This document shows, in pieces, positions 16,009-24,316 of a stretch of DNA of 64,000 nt. Origin of the DNA: Parabacteroides goldsteinii (lineage in GTDB: Bacteria; Bacteroidota; Bacteroidia; Bacteroidales; Tannerellaceae); the NCBI RefSeq assembly GCF_015550595.1, contig NZ_JADNBB010000002.1:1-64000 (forward strand). The letters are read 5' to 3'. A program made the position numbers and the translations under genes. Within the stretch, counting starts at the first letter, position 1. Each line of letters begins with the position of its first letter. The notes under the pieces are model-generated. The model did no database searches and was not told where the DNA came from. It saw only the letters and a list, made by a program, of their open reading frames with translations.

Positions 16009-16053
16009 GCAATTATTTAAAATCAAATAATTCTAAATTGTTTACCGCGTGTC

Positions 16054-16081
16054 GTAGGGGCGGTTCGCGAACCGCCCTTAC
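16054..16081. repeat. GTAGGGGCGG palindrome
   Basis: GTAGGGGCGGTTC (16054-16066) pairs with GAACCGCCCTTAC (16069-16081) with one G-T mismatch and a 2-nt centre. It shares its outer motif with the element at 7690-7767 and may also act as a terminator of the S-layer-like gene. The rest of 16009-16183 shows no gene. Confidence 0.65.
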
Positions 16082-16183
16082 CCCAATTACCCTGCGACAG
16101 GCGAACAAGCGGTAGATATTAATACTAAAGTAATGAAATAAAGTTCTTCTGTTCGATCTCTGTGAAGAGCAACAACAGACAAA

Positions 16184-16219
16184 ACAAAGCCCCGACAGGA
16201 TTTCCTGCCGGGGCTTTCG
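16184..16219 (-). terminator. Terminator of the RloAB genes (probably bidirectional)
   Basis: AAAGCCCCGACAGGA (16186-16200) pairs with TCCTGCCGGGGCTTT (16203-16217), one mismatch, 2-nt loop. On the minus strand a TTTGTTTTG tail follows. It is 49 nt beyond the RloB stop. Confidence 0.75.
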
Positions 16220-16267
16220 TATATATAGAAAGAGTTTAGTTTTTTTGTGAAGCAAGCATTTATTTGC

Positions 16268-16834
16268 TCAAACTTTTCCCGGATTATTAAGTTCGTCCAC
16301 CAGGCGGAAGACCATTGTGCAGGGATTATGTTTGACATATTCTGTTGTGTCGAATGTTCCGGCAAGTTTCTCCGCCCATTTTATCGCTTGCGCTTCGTTG
16401 CCATATTTCAGTAGTAAATCATGCATATCTTTAGCATTTTTGCGATAGATGAATTTTCCTTTTTTACCGTCTTGCTCCAGTATTTTCTGGTTCATTTCCT
16501 TTTCGATGGCCTGATGAAACCGGGATGCAGGAAAGTCGTCTTTGTCGAATACAGCCCATACACTGTTCAGAGGCTTAGGGCTGCTTTTTTTGAGCTCGAT
16601 AGCTGCATTGACAACGCCCAACGGATCGCACCCTTCGCCTTGTGTTTCTATATCCAGTGTGTAGGGTGGAAGACTGTTGTTGAACGAAGAAAAATAATGA
16701 GGTTCCGTTTTCTGTCCTTCACAAACAATGAGGAAGTAAACTCGCTGATTACGGGTGCCGACTGCCCGTTTATTCCGTGAGCCGTCTCGTTCGAAACGAT
16801 TGTGGAAACTATTGATGTCAATCCTCTTTGCCAT
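16268..16834 (-). CDS. RloB-like (AbiLii-type) defence protein
   Basis: 188-aa RloB family protein with a Toprim-like core: IVCEGQKTEPHYF (residues 37-48, with acidic E39 and E44) and VWAVFDKDDFP (D97-D100). Family knowledge: RloB pairs with a RloA/AAA_15 ATPase; in the lactococcal AbiL abortive-infection system AbiLii is of this type. The basic, flexible N-terminus (FERDGSRNKRAVGTRNQR) suits nucleic-acid contact. The gene starts inside the end of the ATPase gene (17-nt overlap), so the two are made together. Likely role: nuclease or effector triggered by the ATPase during phage infection. That activity is inferred. Confidence 0.82.
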   Translation of the reverse strand: MAKRIDINSFHNRFERDGSRNKRAVGTRNQRVYFLIVCEGQKTEPHYFSSFNNSLPPYTLDIETQGEGCDPLGVVNAAIELKKSSPKPLNSVWAVFDKDDFPASRFHQAIEKEMNQKILEQDGKKGKFIYRKNAKDMHDLLLKYGNEAQAIKWAEKLAGTFDTTEYVKHNPCTMVFRLVDELNNPGKV

Positions 16835-18047
16835 ATTTCATCAGATTTGAAAAATCACCAATGAATGGAATGGCGCCATAGCGTCCTTGTATATAATCTT
16901 TCTCGTAGTTTCGGTCATTACGCACTTTTGTGCCGTCCGGATCGCGGAACTCGACCAGCGAATATAGGTCGGTTTGCTCTTTCTCATCTTTCTCGGTAAA
17001 CCATATCTGATCGCGCCGGAAACAATCGCAACCCAACAGATTGGTGTCGTGAGTGGCAAAGATGAGTTGGGCACCTCTTTTGTTTATTTCCGGAGAATGG
17101 AACATCTCTATGATTTTCTTTGTCAGTAAAGGGTGTAGTTTGGCATCAAGTTCGTCGATAACAAGAGGTAGACCATATTGTAAAGTGTATAAAATGAATC
17201 CAGCAATGTCAAATACTTTATTAGTTCCTGCAGATTCACTCTCTGTAATGATGAAAGAATGTTTACCTATTTTATTGCCTGATATATCATATATATTATG
17301 AATAGTATTAGCTTTATCTCGCCAATTATATTCTTCATTGAGTAAGTCTATATCAATAAATCCCAATTGCAGGTCTTGGAAGAATTTTTTAGTTAGTTTT
17401 GATTCGTTTTTTAGATATACAGATGTCATACTTTTAAATGGATCATGATTCACTCCAGATAAAATACGAATATCGTTTATACTTTCAATAATTTCTTTTG
17501 CTCGCTTTACATTGAATTGATCGCAAACGGAGAGAAAAAGACCATTGTCTCTTGTTCGCTCTTCCAATCCCTTTGCTTCTAAAAAGATGTCCGAAATGCC
17601 AATGCTTTCATTTTCCCGAAGGAAAAGAGGTTGTTCTTTCTTTGCTCCTTTGGGAACTGTATATAGCCACTCCGAATGGATTTTATCATTATCTAATTCA
17701 AAACCGTATCTATAGTATTCTTCCCATTGGATAAATAATATCTCAAAATAAGAGGGAAGAGAGCGGTTCTCTTTTGCCAACATAAAAGGAGATACATTTA
17801 GTTTATCGGTGGAATTGAGCTTTGAAGAGTTCATGATTGTATCTTGCATAAATTTTAAAGCCTTTATCAAATTACTCTTTCCACTGGAGTTTGCTCCGTA
17901 GATAGCTGCGGATTTAAGTAGCTTGTAATTGGCTGTTTTCAATATATTATCGGGAAGCTCTTTGATATTGGAGGCTTCCATACTTAATGTTTTCTTATCT
18001 TTAAAAGATAAAAAATTCTCTACAGTGAATTCAATCAGATTAATCAT
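16818..18047 (-). CDS. RloA-like (AbiLi-type) AAA_15/21 ATPase
   Basis: 409 aa, ABC/SMC-like ATPase of the OLD/RloA group. Order: N-terminal FTVENFLSFKDKKTLSM typical of the group, Walker A GANSSGKS (51-58), a long inserted region with acidic patches, then Walker B in PLVIDELDAKLHP and the His switch in IFATHDTNLL. No Toprim domain is fused, unlike OLD; the partner RloB supplies one. The ATG at 18047 (MINLIEFTVENF) is the family start. The gene is richer in A+T than the neighbouring core genes, as expected of an acquired defence islet. PARIS AriA and Gabija GajA are related alternatives, but the RloB partner points to AbiL/RloAB. Confidence 0.84.
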   Translation of the reverse strand: MINLIEFTVENFLSFKDKKTLSMEASNIKELPDNILKTANYKLLKSAAIYGANSSGKSNLIKALKFMQDTIMNSSKLNSTDKLNVSPFMLAKENRSLPSYFEILFIQWEEYYRYGFELDNDKIHSEWLYTVPKGAKKEQPLFLRENESIGISDIFLEAKGLEERTRDNGLFLSVCDQFNVKRAKEIIESINDIRILSGVNHDPFKSMTSVYLKNESKLTKKFFQDLQLGFIDIDLLNEEYNWRDKANTIHNIYDISGNKIGKHSFIITESESAGTNKVFDIAGFILYTLQYGLPLVIDELDAKLHPLLTKKIIEMFHSPEINKRGAQLIFATHDTNLLGCDCFRRDQIWFTEKDEKEQTDLYSLVEFRDPDGTKVRNDRNYEKDYIQGRYGAIPFIGDFSNLMKYGKED

Positions 18048-18142
18048 TGTCTTGTTTGTTTTGAGAGATATTCTCGCAATTTGCTTCAAATATACCTATA
18101 AAAACAATGTATTCTTTAATTATTGCGATTTTTTCTCATTCA

Positions 18143-18829
18143 TTACGCTATCGCCATCGCTAGCACGCTCACCCGTACCCCCGGTACGGTCAGTAACGCT
18201 TCGGCGCAGGCTCCGAGAGTAGAGCCGGTTGTGATGACATCGTCTATCAGTAAGATATGTTTGCCTTTCAGGGTTTCGGGGTTGGTGACGATGAAGATTT
18301 CCTGTACATTCAGCCAACGGTCGTACACCTGTTTCTTTGTCTGTGTTTCGTTTGCCCGGATACGGCATAGGCTGGAGGTGTCGACCGGTAGTTTCAGTAC
18401 GCTGTTTATGCCCCGGGCGATCCATTCCGACTGGTTGTATCCGCGTTTCTTTTTCTTTTTGGAATGAAGCGGTACGGGGAGGATCAGATCGGGAAGGTCG
18501 GAGAGGATAGATTGACGGTAGTCCAGTCCCGCCATGCGTCCCAGCCGGAAACCGATCTCCTTATTATCGTTATACTTCAGTTCGTGGATAAGCTGTTGCA
18601 CGTGCCCTCCCCGCTCGTAATGCAGGAAAGCTGCCGCATGGCAGATAAAGACTTTACCGGTGAATAAATGAGTGGCGGGGTTCTCTTTCAGATAGTCGAA
18701 CCCGGTACGAGGCAGGTCGCACAGACATTTGAGGCAGAAATGTTCCTCACCTCCCATAAGCGGGTCGTTACATAACAGGCAAAGCTTGGGAAAGAAAAGA
18801 TTCAGCAGGTTATTCAAAGTCTTCCTCAT
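18143..18829 (-). CDS. ComF family protein (phosphoribosyltransferase-like)
   Basis: 228 aa. The N-terminus has four Cys in two pairs (CLLC near 17-20, CLKC near 32-35) suited to zinc. The C-terminal PRTase domain carries the PRPP-loop motif LLIDDVITTGST. This is the standard ComF/GntX layout, related to DNA uptake proteins in competent bacteria, though its role in Bacteroidetes is unproven. It overlaps the end of recX by 20 nt and is last in the prmC - recX - comF set. Confidence 0.88.
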   Translation of the reverse strand: MRKTLNNLLNLFFPKLCLLCNDPLMGGEEHFCLKCLCDLPRTGFDYLKENPATHLFTGKVFICHAAAFLHYERGGHVQQLIHELKYNDNKEIGFRLGRMAGLDYRQSILSDLPDLILPVPLHSKKKKKRGYNQSEWIARGINSVLKLPVDTSSLCRIRANETQTKKQVYDRWLNVQEIFIVTNPETLKGKHILLIDDVITTGSTLGACAEALLTVPGVRVSVLAMAIA

Positions 18830-19301
18830 AATCGTTCCCTTTGAATAATTGTTTCAGGCAACGTATTGCTTCACGGCTTTCGAAACCACGGCCGGCGGCA
18901 AAGCGGAGGAGTTTGGTGTAGATATCTCTTTCGTCTTTCCCTTTGACAGACTTTTTCTTTGCTTTCAATAAGGCAAGGAGGATACCTTCATATTCTTTTT
19001 CGTCGATTCTTTCCAACGCCTCCGAACGGATGGAGGCAGGAATGTTTTTCTTATGTAGTTCGTATGCGATCTTGATGCGTCCCCATTTGTTGAAACGCAA
19101 CTTGTCGTTCACGAAATAACCGGAAAACCGGCTTTCGTCAATGAACTTTTCCTGAAGCAGGCGGGCAATGATACGCTCGCCTTCCTCAGAGGTGAGACCG
19201 GCCGCTTGTATTTTCTTCTGTACGTCTTGTATGCAACGTTCGGCAGTAGAGCAGTAGGCGGCTGCACGACGCAGCATTTCGGCTTCTGTTATCTGTTCCA
19301 T
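18810..19301 (-). CDS. recX: Regulatory protein RecX
   Basis: 163 aa, made of three-helix RecX repeats (AAAYCSTAERCIQDVQKKI, ARLLQEKFIDESRFSGYFVNDKLRFNKWG, YELHKKNIPASIRSEAL in order). RecX binds RecA filaments and modulates their activity. It starts 13 nt inside prmC and ends 20 nt inside comF, so the three are tightly coupled; recA is not in the window. Confidence 0.9.
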   Translation of the reverse strand: MEQITEAEMLRRAAAYCSTAERCIQDVQKKIQAAGLTSEEGERIIARLLQEKFIDESRFSGYFVNDKLRFNKWGRIKIAYELHKKNIPASIRSEALERIDEKEYEGILLALLKAKKKSVKGKDERDIYTKLLRFAAGRGFESREAIRCLKQLFKGNDYEEDFE

Positions 19302-20149
19302 GTCTGTGCTTTCACAAAACGGTCTTTTCCGGACAAGTCTTGTATAAGTTCGACATTCTTGAATTCCATCAGGCGGAGCATGTTGACCGTCTGTTCTCCC
19401 AGTTGTGAGTTGATCTCGAAGTAGATATATCCTTTCTTTTTCAGCTTCTGTTCTGCAAACATAGTGATGCGGTGGTAATACAATAACGGATTGTCGTTGG
19501 GGACGAACAGGGCCAGGGAAGGCTCATAGTCGAGTACATTCGGGTCCATGGCGGCTTTCTCCTTCTCCATGACGTAAGGAGGGTTGCTGACGATGATGTC
19601 GAACTCTTCTTCGATAGAATCAGCCGTTTTTGACGGGGTCAGGATATCTTTTTGAAAGAAGGTGATTACAGCCCTGTTGCGTACCGCATTTCGTTTGGCT
19701 GTTTTCAGAGCCTCTTCCGAAATGTCGAGCGCATATACTTGCGACTTGTTCAGCAACTTCTTCAAAGTAATGGCAATGCAGCCGCTACCGGTTCCTATAT
19801 CTAGTATATCCAGTTCTTTCTTTTGAGGATAATCGCGGACGATCAGTTCGACCAACTCCTCGGTTTCGGGACGCGGGATCAATACGGAAGGATTAACCTC
19901 GAACTCAAATCCGTAGAAATCGGTTTTACCGAATATGTACTGGATCGGTTCGTATTTGGTGAGTCGTTCTACTATATTATGAATCTCCGACTTTTCCTTC
20001 TCGGATAATTCTTTATCTTTGCAAAGTAAGAATTGATGTGGCTGAATATCGCACACACGTTCCATTATCAGGCGGGTGAATGCCTTGATTTCACTTAGTG
20101 GATAATAGTCTTTCAGCGTGTCTTGTATATAAGCGACGGTCTCAGTCAT
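19289..20149 (-). CDS. prmC: Peptide chain release factor N5-glutamine methyltransferase
   Basis: 286 aa. Methylates the Gln of the GGQ motif of release factors. SAM-binding motif I LDIGTGSGCIAI and the catalytic NPPY motif (IVSNPPYVMEKE) are present; the N-terminal helical domain holds YEPIQYIFGKTDFYG and NPSVLIPRPETEEL, typical of PrmC/HemK. First of three overlapping genes. A TACTTTTGC -7 element lies at 20175-20167, 18 nt upstream, divergent from ribD. Confidence 0.94.
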   Translation of the reverse strand: MTETVAYIQDTLKDYYPLSEIKAFTRLIMERVCDIQPHQFLLCKDKELSEKEKSEIHNIVERLTKYEPIQYIFGKTDFYGFEFEVNPSVLIPRPETEELVELIVRDYPQKKELDILDIGTGSGCIAITLKKLLNKSQVYALDISEEALKTAKRNAVRNRAVITFFQKDILTPSKTADSIEEEFDIIVSNPPYVMEKEKAAMDPNVLDYEPSLALFVPNDNPLLYYHRITMFAEQKLKKKGYIYFEINSQLGEQTVNMLRLMEFKNVELIQDLSGKDRFVKAQTWNR

Positions 20150-20203
20150 GATAATTTAATTTTAGTGCAAAAGTAATGTAAAAACCATTTATAAGCAAAG
20201 AAA

Positions 20204-21265
20204 ATGGTCGAGGTTGAAAATAAATATATGGCTCGTTGTATTTCACTGGCCCGGGGTGGAGCAGGAAATGTGGCGCCTAATCCGATGGTGGGAGCCGTGG
20301 TCGTGCACCAAGGTAAAATTATCGGGGAAGGGTATCACAGGAAGTGCGGCGAAGCGCATGCCGAGGTGAATGCGATCGCTTCGGTAAAGGATGAGTCTTT
20401 GTTGAAAGAGTCTACGATGTACGTTAGCCTGGAGCCTTGTTCCCATTACGGGAAGACGCCTCCTTGTGCGGAATTGATCATAAGAAAGCAGATTCCACGT
20501 GTTGTGATAGGGTGTCTGGATCCTTTCCCTGAGGTGTCGGGAAGAGGGGTAAGGATGCTACGGGAGGCCGGAGTAGAGGTGGTGACCGGGGTGATGGAGC
20601 AGGAAGCCCGGGAGTTGAACCGCGATTTTATGACTTTCCAACAACTGGGACGCCCTTACGTCTATCTGAAATGGGCGCAGAGTGCCGACGGTTTTATGGA
20701 TCGGGTACGGACGGACAATTCCACTCCGGCAGTCGTTCTTTCGTCGGCAGAGATGCTTCGCAGGGTACACTGTATGCGTGCCAATGTGGCGGCCATTATG
20801 GTGGGTACACAGACGGCCTTGTTGGATAATCCGTCGTTGACGGTACGGCATTGGGCGGGAAAGTCGCCTGTAAGGGTCGTACTCGACAGGACATTGCGTA
20901 TCCCTTCCGGTAATCATTTATTCGACGGGACGGTCAAGACATTGGTCTTTACGGCTGAAGATGCGGTGGGCAGCGAAAATGTGGAGTATGTAAAGATTGA
21001 TTTTTTACAACCTGTCCTGCCGCAAGTCTTGCATGAATTGTATACCCGTAAACTGAATTCCCTGATGGTTGAGGGTGGTGCTACTCTTCTTGGACATTTT
21101 TTACAGGAAGATCTCTGGGATAAGATGTTTGTCGAAACAGCTCCGGTTTTTCTGGAAGCGGGTGTAAAGGCACCGGATATAAATCTGGCTCCTTCTTTGT
21201 CGTTAACGGAGGTGATTAAACGTCAGGATCATGTAATATCTGTTTTTTCACGGAAAAATCAGTGA
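20204..21265 (+). CDS. ribD: Bifunctional riboflavin deaminase/reductase RibD
   Basis: 353 aa with two domains for riboflavin synthesis. The N-terminal zinc deaminase (about 1-145) has HAE in CGEAHAEVNAI and the two-Cys block PCSHYGKTPPCAEL. The C-terminal reductase (about 150-345) has YVYLKWAQSADGFMD and LMVEGGATLLGHFL. Divergent from prmC with a 54-bp gap. The two in-frame ATGs at 20204 and 20228 are both possible starts; the first is kept. Confidence 0.94.
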   Translation: MVEVENKYMARCISLARGGAGNVAPNPMVGAVVVHQGKIIGEGYHRKCGEAHAEVNAIASVKDESLLKESTMYVSLEPCSHYGKTPPCAELIIRKQIPRVVIGCLDPFPEVSGRGVRMLREAGVEVVTGVMEQEARELNRDFMTFQQLGRPYVYLKWAQSADGFMDRVRTDNSTPAVVLSSAEMLRRVHCMRANVAAIMVGTQTALLDNPSLTVRHWAGKSPVRVVLDRTLRIPSGNHLFDGTVKTLVFTAEDAVGSENVEYVKIDFLQPVLPQVLHELYTRKLNSLMVEGGATLLGHFLQEDLWDKMFVETAPVFLEAGVKAPDINLAPSLSLTEVIKRQDHVISVFSRKNQ

Positions 21266-21374
21266 GCGAAGTAGTTTAACGGAACTAAAATATTATAAAT
21301 ATTAGCCGATATTGGGTATAAAGCAAAAAATGTTTCTACTTTTGTGGCTTTATATGCAACAAACTTATTTTTGG

Positions 21375-22751
21375 ATGAAAAATAGAATAGTACTATTTGT
21401 AGCGGGATGTATTGCATTGTTATTGTCTTCCTGTCTGGGATCGGACGATAATGAGTATGAGTTACCAAAGGATTGTCAGATTACTTCTTTTACAGTAAAG
21501 CATGATTCGATTCTTGGTGGCAAGCTGGATACAGTGAAGTTTGTGATCGACCAGGTGAACGGACGTATTTTTAATCCGGATTCCCTGCCTTTTGGAACTG
21601 TAATAGAAAAAGTAGTTTGTACGGTAACGTATGCTAACGGGATGGCTTCTATCGAAGTAACCCAGGACGCCTTGCCCGATTCTACCTATTACTGGAATTT
21701 GACAGACTCTTTGGATTTCTCTAAACCCGTAAAGATGGTGACTGCCGCTTATGACGGGATTGCCAAGAAAACGTATATCGCTCAGGTGAATGTGCATCAG
21801 GTGGTGCCCGACTCTATGTCGTGGGATCTGTATGCAGATAATGTATTCGGTTTCCCTGTAAAGGAACAGAAAGTGGTTGCCTGGGGATCGGAAAATGACG
21901 AGTACTATTATATGTACATGCAAGCAGCTGATGCCAGCAAGGGATACTCCTTGAAGAGTTCTTCCGTGTCGGATGGAAGAAGCTGGACAGAGCTTTCGTT
22001 GGAAGGTCTGCCTGCCGGTGAAGTTCGTTTGTCGCAGATGACCGAATATGAAGATGCTTTGTATGTGCCTACAACGAAAGGCGCACTTTATCAGTCGGTT
22101 GACGGACAGAAGTGGACGCAGGTTGACCAGGCTCCGTCAGTTAAAACGGTATTGGGTGCAATAAAAAGCGGTGGTTTGAATCAACCGTCGGCTTTGGCTA
22201 CTATTGTCGATAATAACGGTACATTGAACTACGCCATAATGGATAAGGATCAGAAATGGACGACAGGTGATGTTGTTCCGGCCGGTTTCCCTGTGAGCGG
22301 TTTCGGTTCTTTGTCGAGCCTGAATATGTTCCGCGAAAGCCTTACGGTCGTTGCCGGTAAAGATAAAGACGGCAAACTGCTGAATGCAGCCTGGAGTACG
22401 ATGACCGGTGCTTCATGGGTGCTGTTAACCGATATGGAGTCGGATTATTTCGATAAGAGAGAAGGGGTTATGCTTTCTGCTTACGATGATAAGTTCTGTA
22501 TGGTCGGCGGTATCGACGAATCGAATAAGGCTTTGAAAGATATTTATTTCTCTATAGATGGTGGTGTGTCGTGGACATTGTCGGATACATTAGCTGTTAT
22601 GCCGGAAAATTATAAGGCCAGAGGTTTTGCTTCTGTGTTGGTGGATAAAGAGAAATTTATGCTGATTTTCGGCGGTAAGGAGAACAATAGTGCAAATGAT
22701 CTGGATCAGATCTGGAAGGGACGTATAAACCGTTTAGGTTTTAAGGATTGA
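21375..22751 (+). CDS. DUF6242-like outer-surface lipoprotein
   Basis: 458-aa lipoprotein: signal MKNRIVLFVAGCIALLLSSC, followed by GSDDNEYE, an acidic start typical of Bacteroidetes surface-exposed lipoproteins. The mature part begins with a domain containing SFTVKHDSILGGKLDTVKF and continues with repeated SxDGxxW blades (VSDGRSWTEL, SVDGQKWTQV, SIDGGVSWTL), indicating a sialidase/BNR-like beta-propeller. It fits the Bacteroidales DUF6242 family; no function is known. TACTTTTG at 21337-21344 with TTGG at 21312-21315 is a good promoter, and it supports the ATG at 21375 over upstream starts. Confidence 0.72.
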   Translation: MKNRIVLFVAGCIALLLSSCLGSDDNEYELPKDCQITSFTVKHDSILGGKLDTVKFVIDQVNGRIFNPDSLPFGTVIEKVVCTVTYANGMASIEVTQDALPDSTYYWNLTDSLDFSKPVKMVTAAYDGIAKKTYIAQVNVHQVVPDSMSWDLYADNVFGFPVKEQKVVAWGSENDEYYYMYMQAADASKGYSLKSSSVSDGRSWTELSLEGLPAGEVRLSQMTEYEDALYVPTTKGALYQSVDGQKWTQVDQAPSVKTVLGAIKSGGLNQPSALATIVDNNGTLNYAIMDKDQKWTTGDVVPAGFPVSGFGSLSSLNMFRESLTVVAGKDKDGKLLNAAWSTMTGASWVLLTDMESDYFDKREGVMLSAYDDKFCMVGGIDESNKALKDIYFSIDGGVSWTLSDTLAVMPENYKARGFASVLVDKEKFMLIFGGKENNSANDLDQIWKGRINRLGFKD

Positions 22752-22831
22752 TAAAGTTCGTGGAGGAAAGTATAATTTTAGGAAGAATTTGACGTTAGAA
22801 AAAGAAGTGTAGTAATATAATAGCATTGTTT

Positions 22832-23551
22832 ATGACTTCAACTTTTTTTCAACGGATTCTTATACTGATACTGCTGGCCGGCTCATTTATCGGTCTCCAT
22901 GCACAGGAATATAAATATGAAATAGGCGGGATGGCAGGAGGCGCCTTCTATATGGGGGATGCCAACAAGAATGCTTTCTTCAAAGGGATGAACCCCGCGG
23001 TAGGGGTTGTGTTCCGTTATAATCCCAACTTCAGATGGGCCTTTAAAAGCAATCTGATGTGGGGGCAGGTATCGGGTAATACGGAAGGACTGGAAAATGT
23101 TTTTCCGGACAATGCGCAAGCATCGTTCAGCCGTAGCCTGATAGAGCTGGGCGGTCAGATGGAGTTCAACTTCATGCCGTACAGTGATAAATTTGCTTAT
23201 GCAGGAGCGAAGCGTTTTACTCCGTATGTTCTCCTGGGACTGGGTGTCACGGTGGGTACAGGGAATAAGATGTTTTTCGGACCGAATATCCCATTAGGGG
23301 TAGGTGTGAAATATAAGGTCAAGAACAGGATCAATCTGGGTTGCGAGTTCTCGTTCCGTAAGTTATTCGGAGATAATTTCGATGTGACGGACGATAGCAA
23401 TGCAATATTGGATAATCCCTATCAGACCGGTGGCAGTTTCTTGAAGAACAAAGATTGGTATTCATTTTTACTGCTATCTGTTACCTGGGACTTCGGTCCG
23501 CGTAACAGGCCATGTAATAGTATAAACAGCAACAGTACGTTTAGATACTGA
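22832..23551 (+). CDS. DUF6089 family outer-membrane beta-barrel protein
   Basis: 239 aa with a signal peptide ([20 protein letters not shown]) and an amphipathic strand pattern with glycine/aromatic-rich turns ([45 protein letters not shown]). This is the DUF6089 small barrel found in Bacteroidales just upstream of uppS and bamA, which is also the case here (8 nt to uppS). Probably located in the outer membrane; no specific role is established. A TTG at 22826 is possible, but the ATG at 22832 is preferred. Confidence 0.8.
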   Translation: MTSTFFQRILILILLAGSFIGLHAQEYKYEIGGMAGGAFYMGDANKNAFFKGMNPAVGVVFRYNPNFRWAFKSNLMWGQVSGNTEGLENVFPDNAQASFSRSLIELGGQMEFNFMPYSDKFAYAGAKRFTPYVLLGLGVTVGTGNKMFFGPNIPLGVGVKYKVKNRINLGCEFSFRKLFGDNFDVTDDSNAILDNPYQTGGSFLKNKDWYSFLLLSVTWDFGPRNRPCNSINSNSTFRY

Positions 23552-23558
23552 AAACACT

Positions 23559-24302
23559 ATGTCATTGATTGAGGAAATAGACAAAAATCGCTTGCCGCAA
23601 CATGTGGCGATTATTATGGATGGAAACGGACGTTGGGCCAAAGCGCAGGGGAAAGACCGGAGCTATGGACACCAGGAAGGCGTTGTCTCCGTACGTAAAG
23701 TAGTTGAGGCGGCAACGGCTATTGGACTGAAGTACCTTACAGTGTACACCTTTTCAACAGAAAACTGGAATCGTCCGGAAGCAGAAGTAAAGGCTCTGAT
23801 GAGCTTGCTGGTGTCGGCCATCCATCGTGAAACGCCGGATCTGATGAAAAATAATGTCCGTCTGATGGCTATCGGTAACTTGGACCGTCTGCCTGAAGAT
23901 GCACATGCCACTTTGCTGGATTGTATAAAACAAACATCAGCCAATACAGGTACCACGCTCGTATTGGCTCTCAGTTATTCTTCCCGCTGGGAGATAACGG
24001 AAGCTGTCAGACAGCTTGCTGTTCAAGTGTTGGAAAAGAAAATAAACCCCAACGATATAACCGAGGCAGTTGTCTCGGACCACCTAACGACTAAAGGCAT
24101 TCCCGATCCGGATCTATTGATCAGGACCGGTGGAGAAAAACGCATCAGTAACTTCCTGCTGTGGCAGGCGTCTTATGCGGAATTCTTCTTTACCGATGTG
24201 TATTGGCCGGCATTCAGAGAAGAAGAGTTGTATGAAGCTATATTGTATTACCAGCAACGCGAACGTCGTTTCGGTAAAACAAGTGAGCAATTAATCTTAT
24301 AA
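23559..24302 (+). CDS. uppS: Isoprenyl transferase (undecaprenyl diphosphate synthase)
   Basis: 247 aa, cis-prenyltransferase making undecaprenyl diphosphate, the lipid carrier for peptidoglycan and O-antigen. Signature [14 protein letters not shown] near the N-terminus and the C-terminal [19 protein letters not shown] are present. It sits in the DUF6089 - uppS - bamA - skp - skp operon, 14 nt ahead of bamA. Confidence 0.95.
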   Translation: MSLIEEIDKNRLPQHVAIIMDGNGRWAKAQGKDRSYGHQEGVVSVRKVVEAATAIGLKYLTVYTFSTENWNRPEAEVKALMSLLVSAIHRETPDLMKNNVRLMAIGNLDRLPEDAHATLLDCIKQTSANTGTTLVLALSYSSRWEITEAVRQLAVQVLEKKINPNDITEAVVSDHLTTKGIPDPDLLIRTGGEKRISNFLLWQASYAEFFFTDVYWPAFREEELYEAILYYQQRERRFGKTSEQLIL

Positions 24303-24316
24303 ACAATAGCTGTTAT

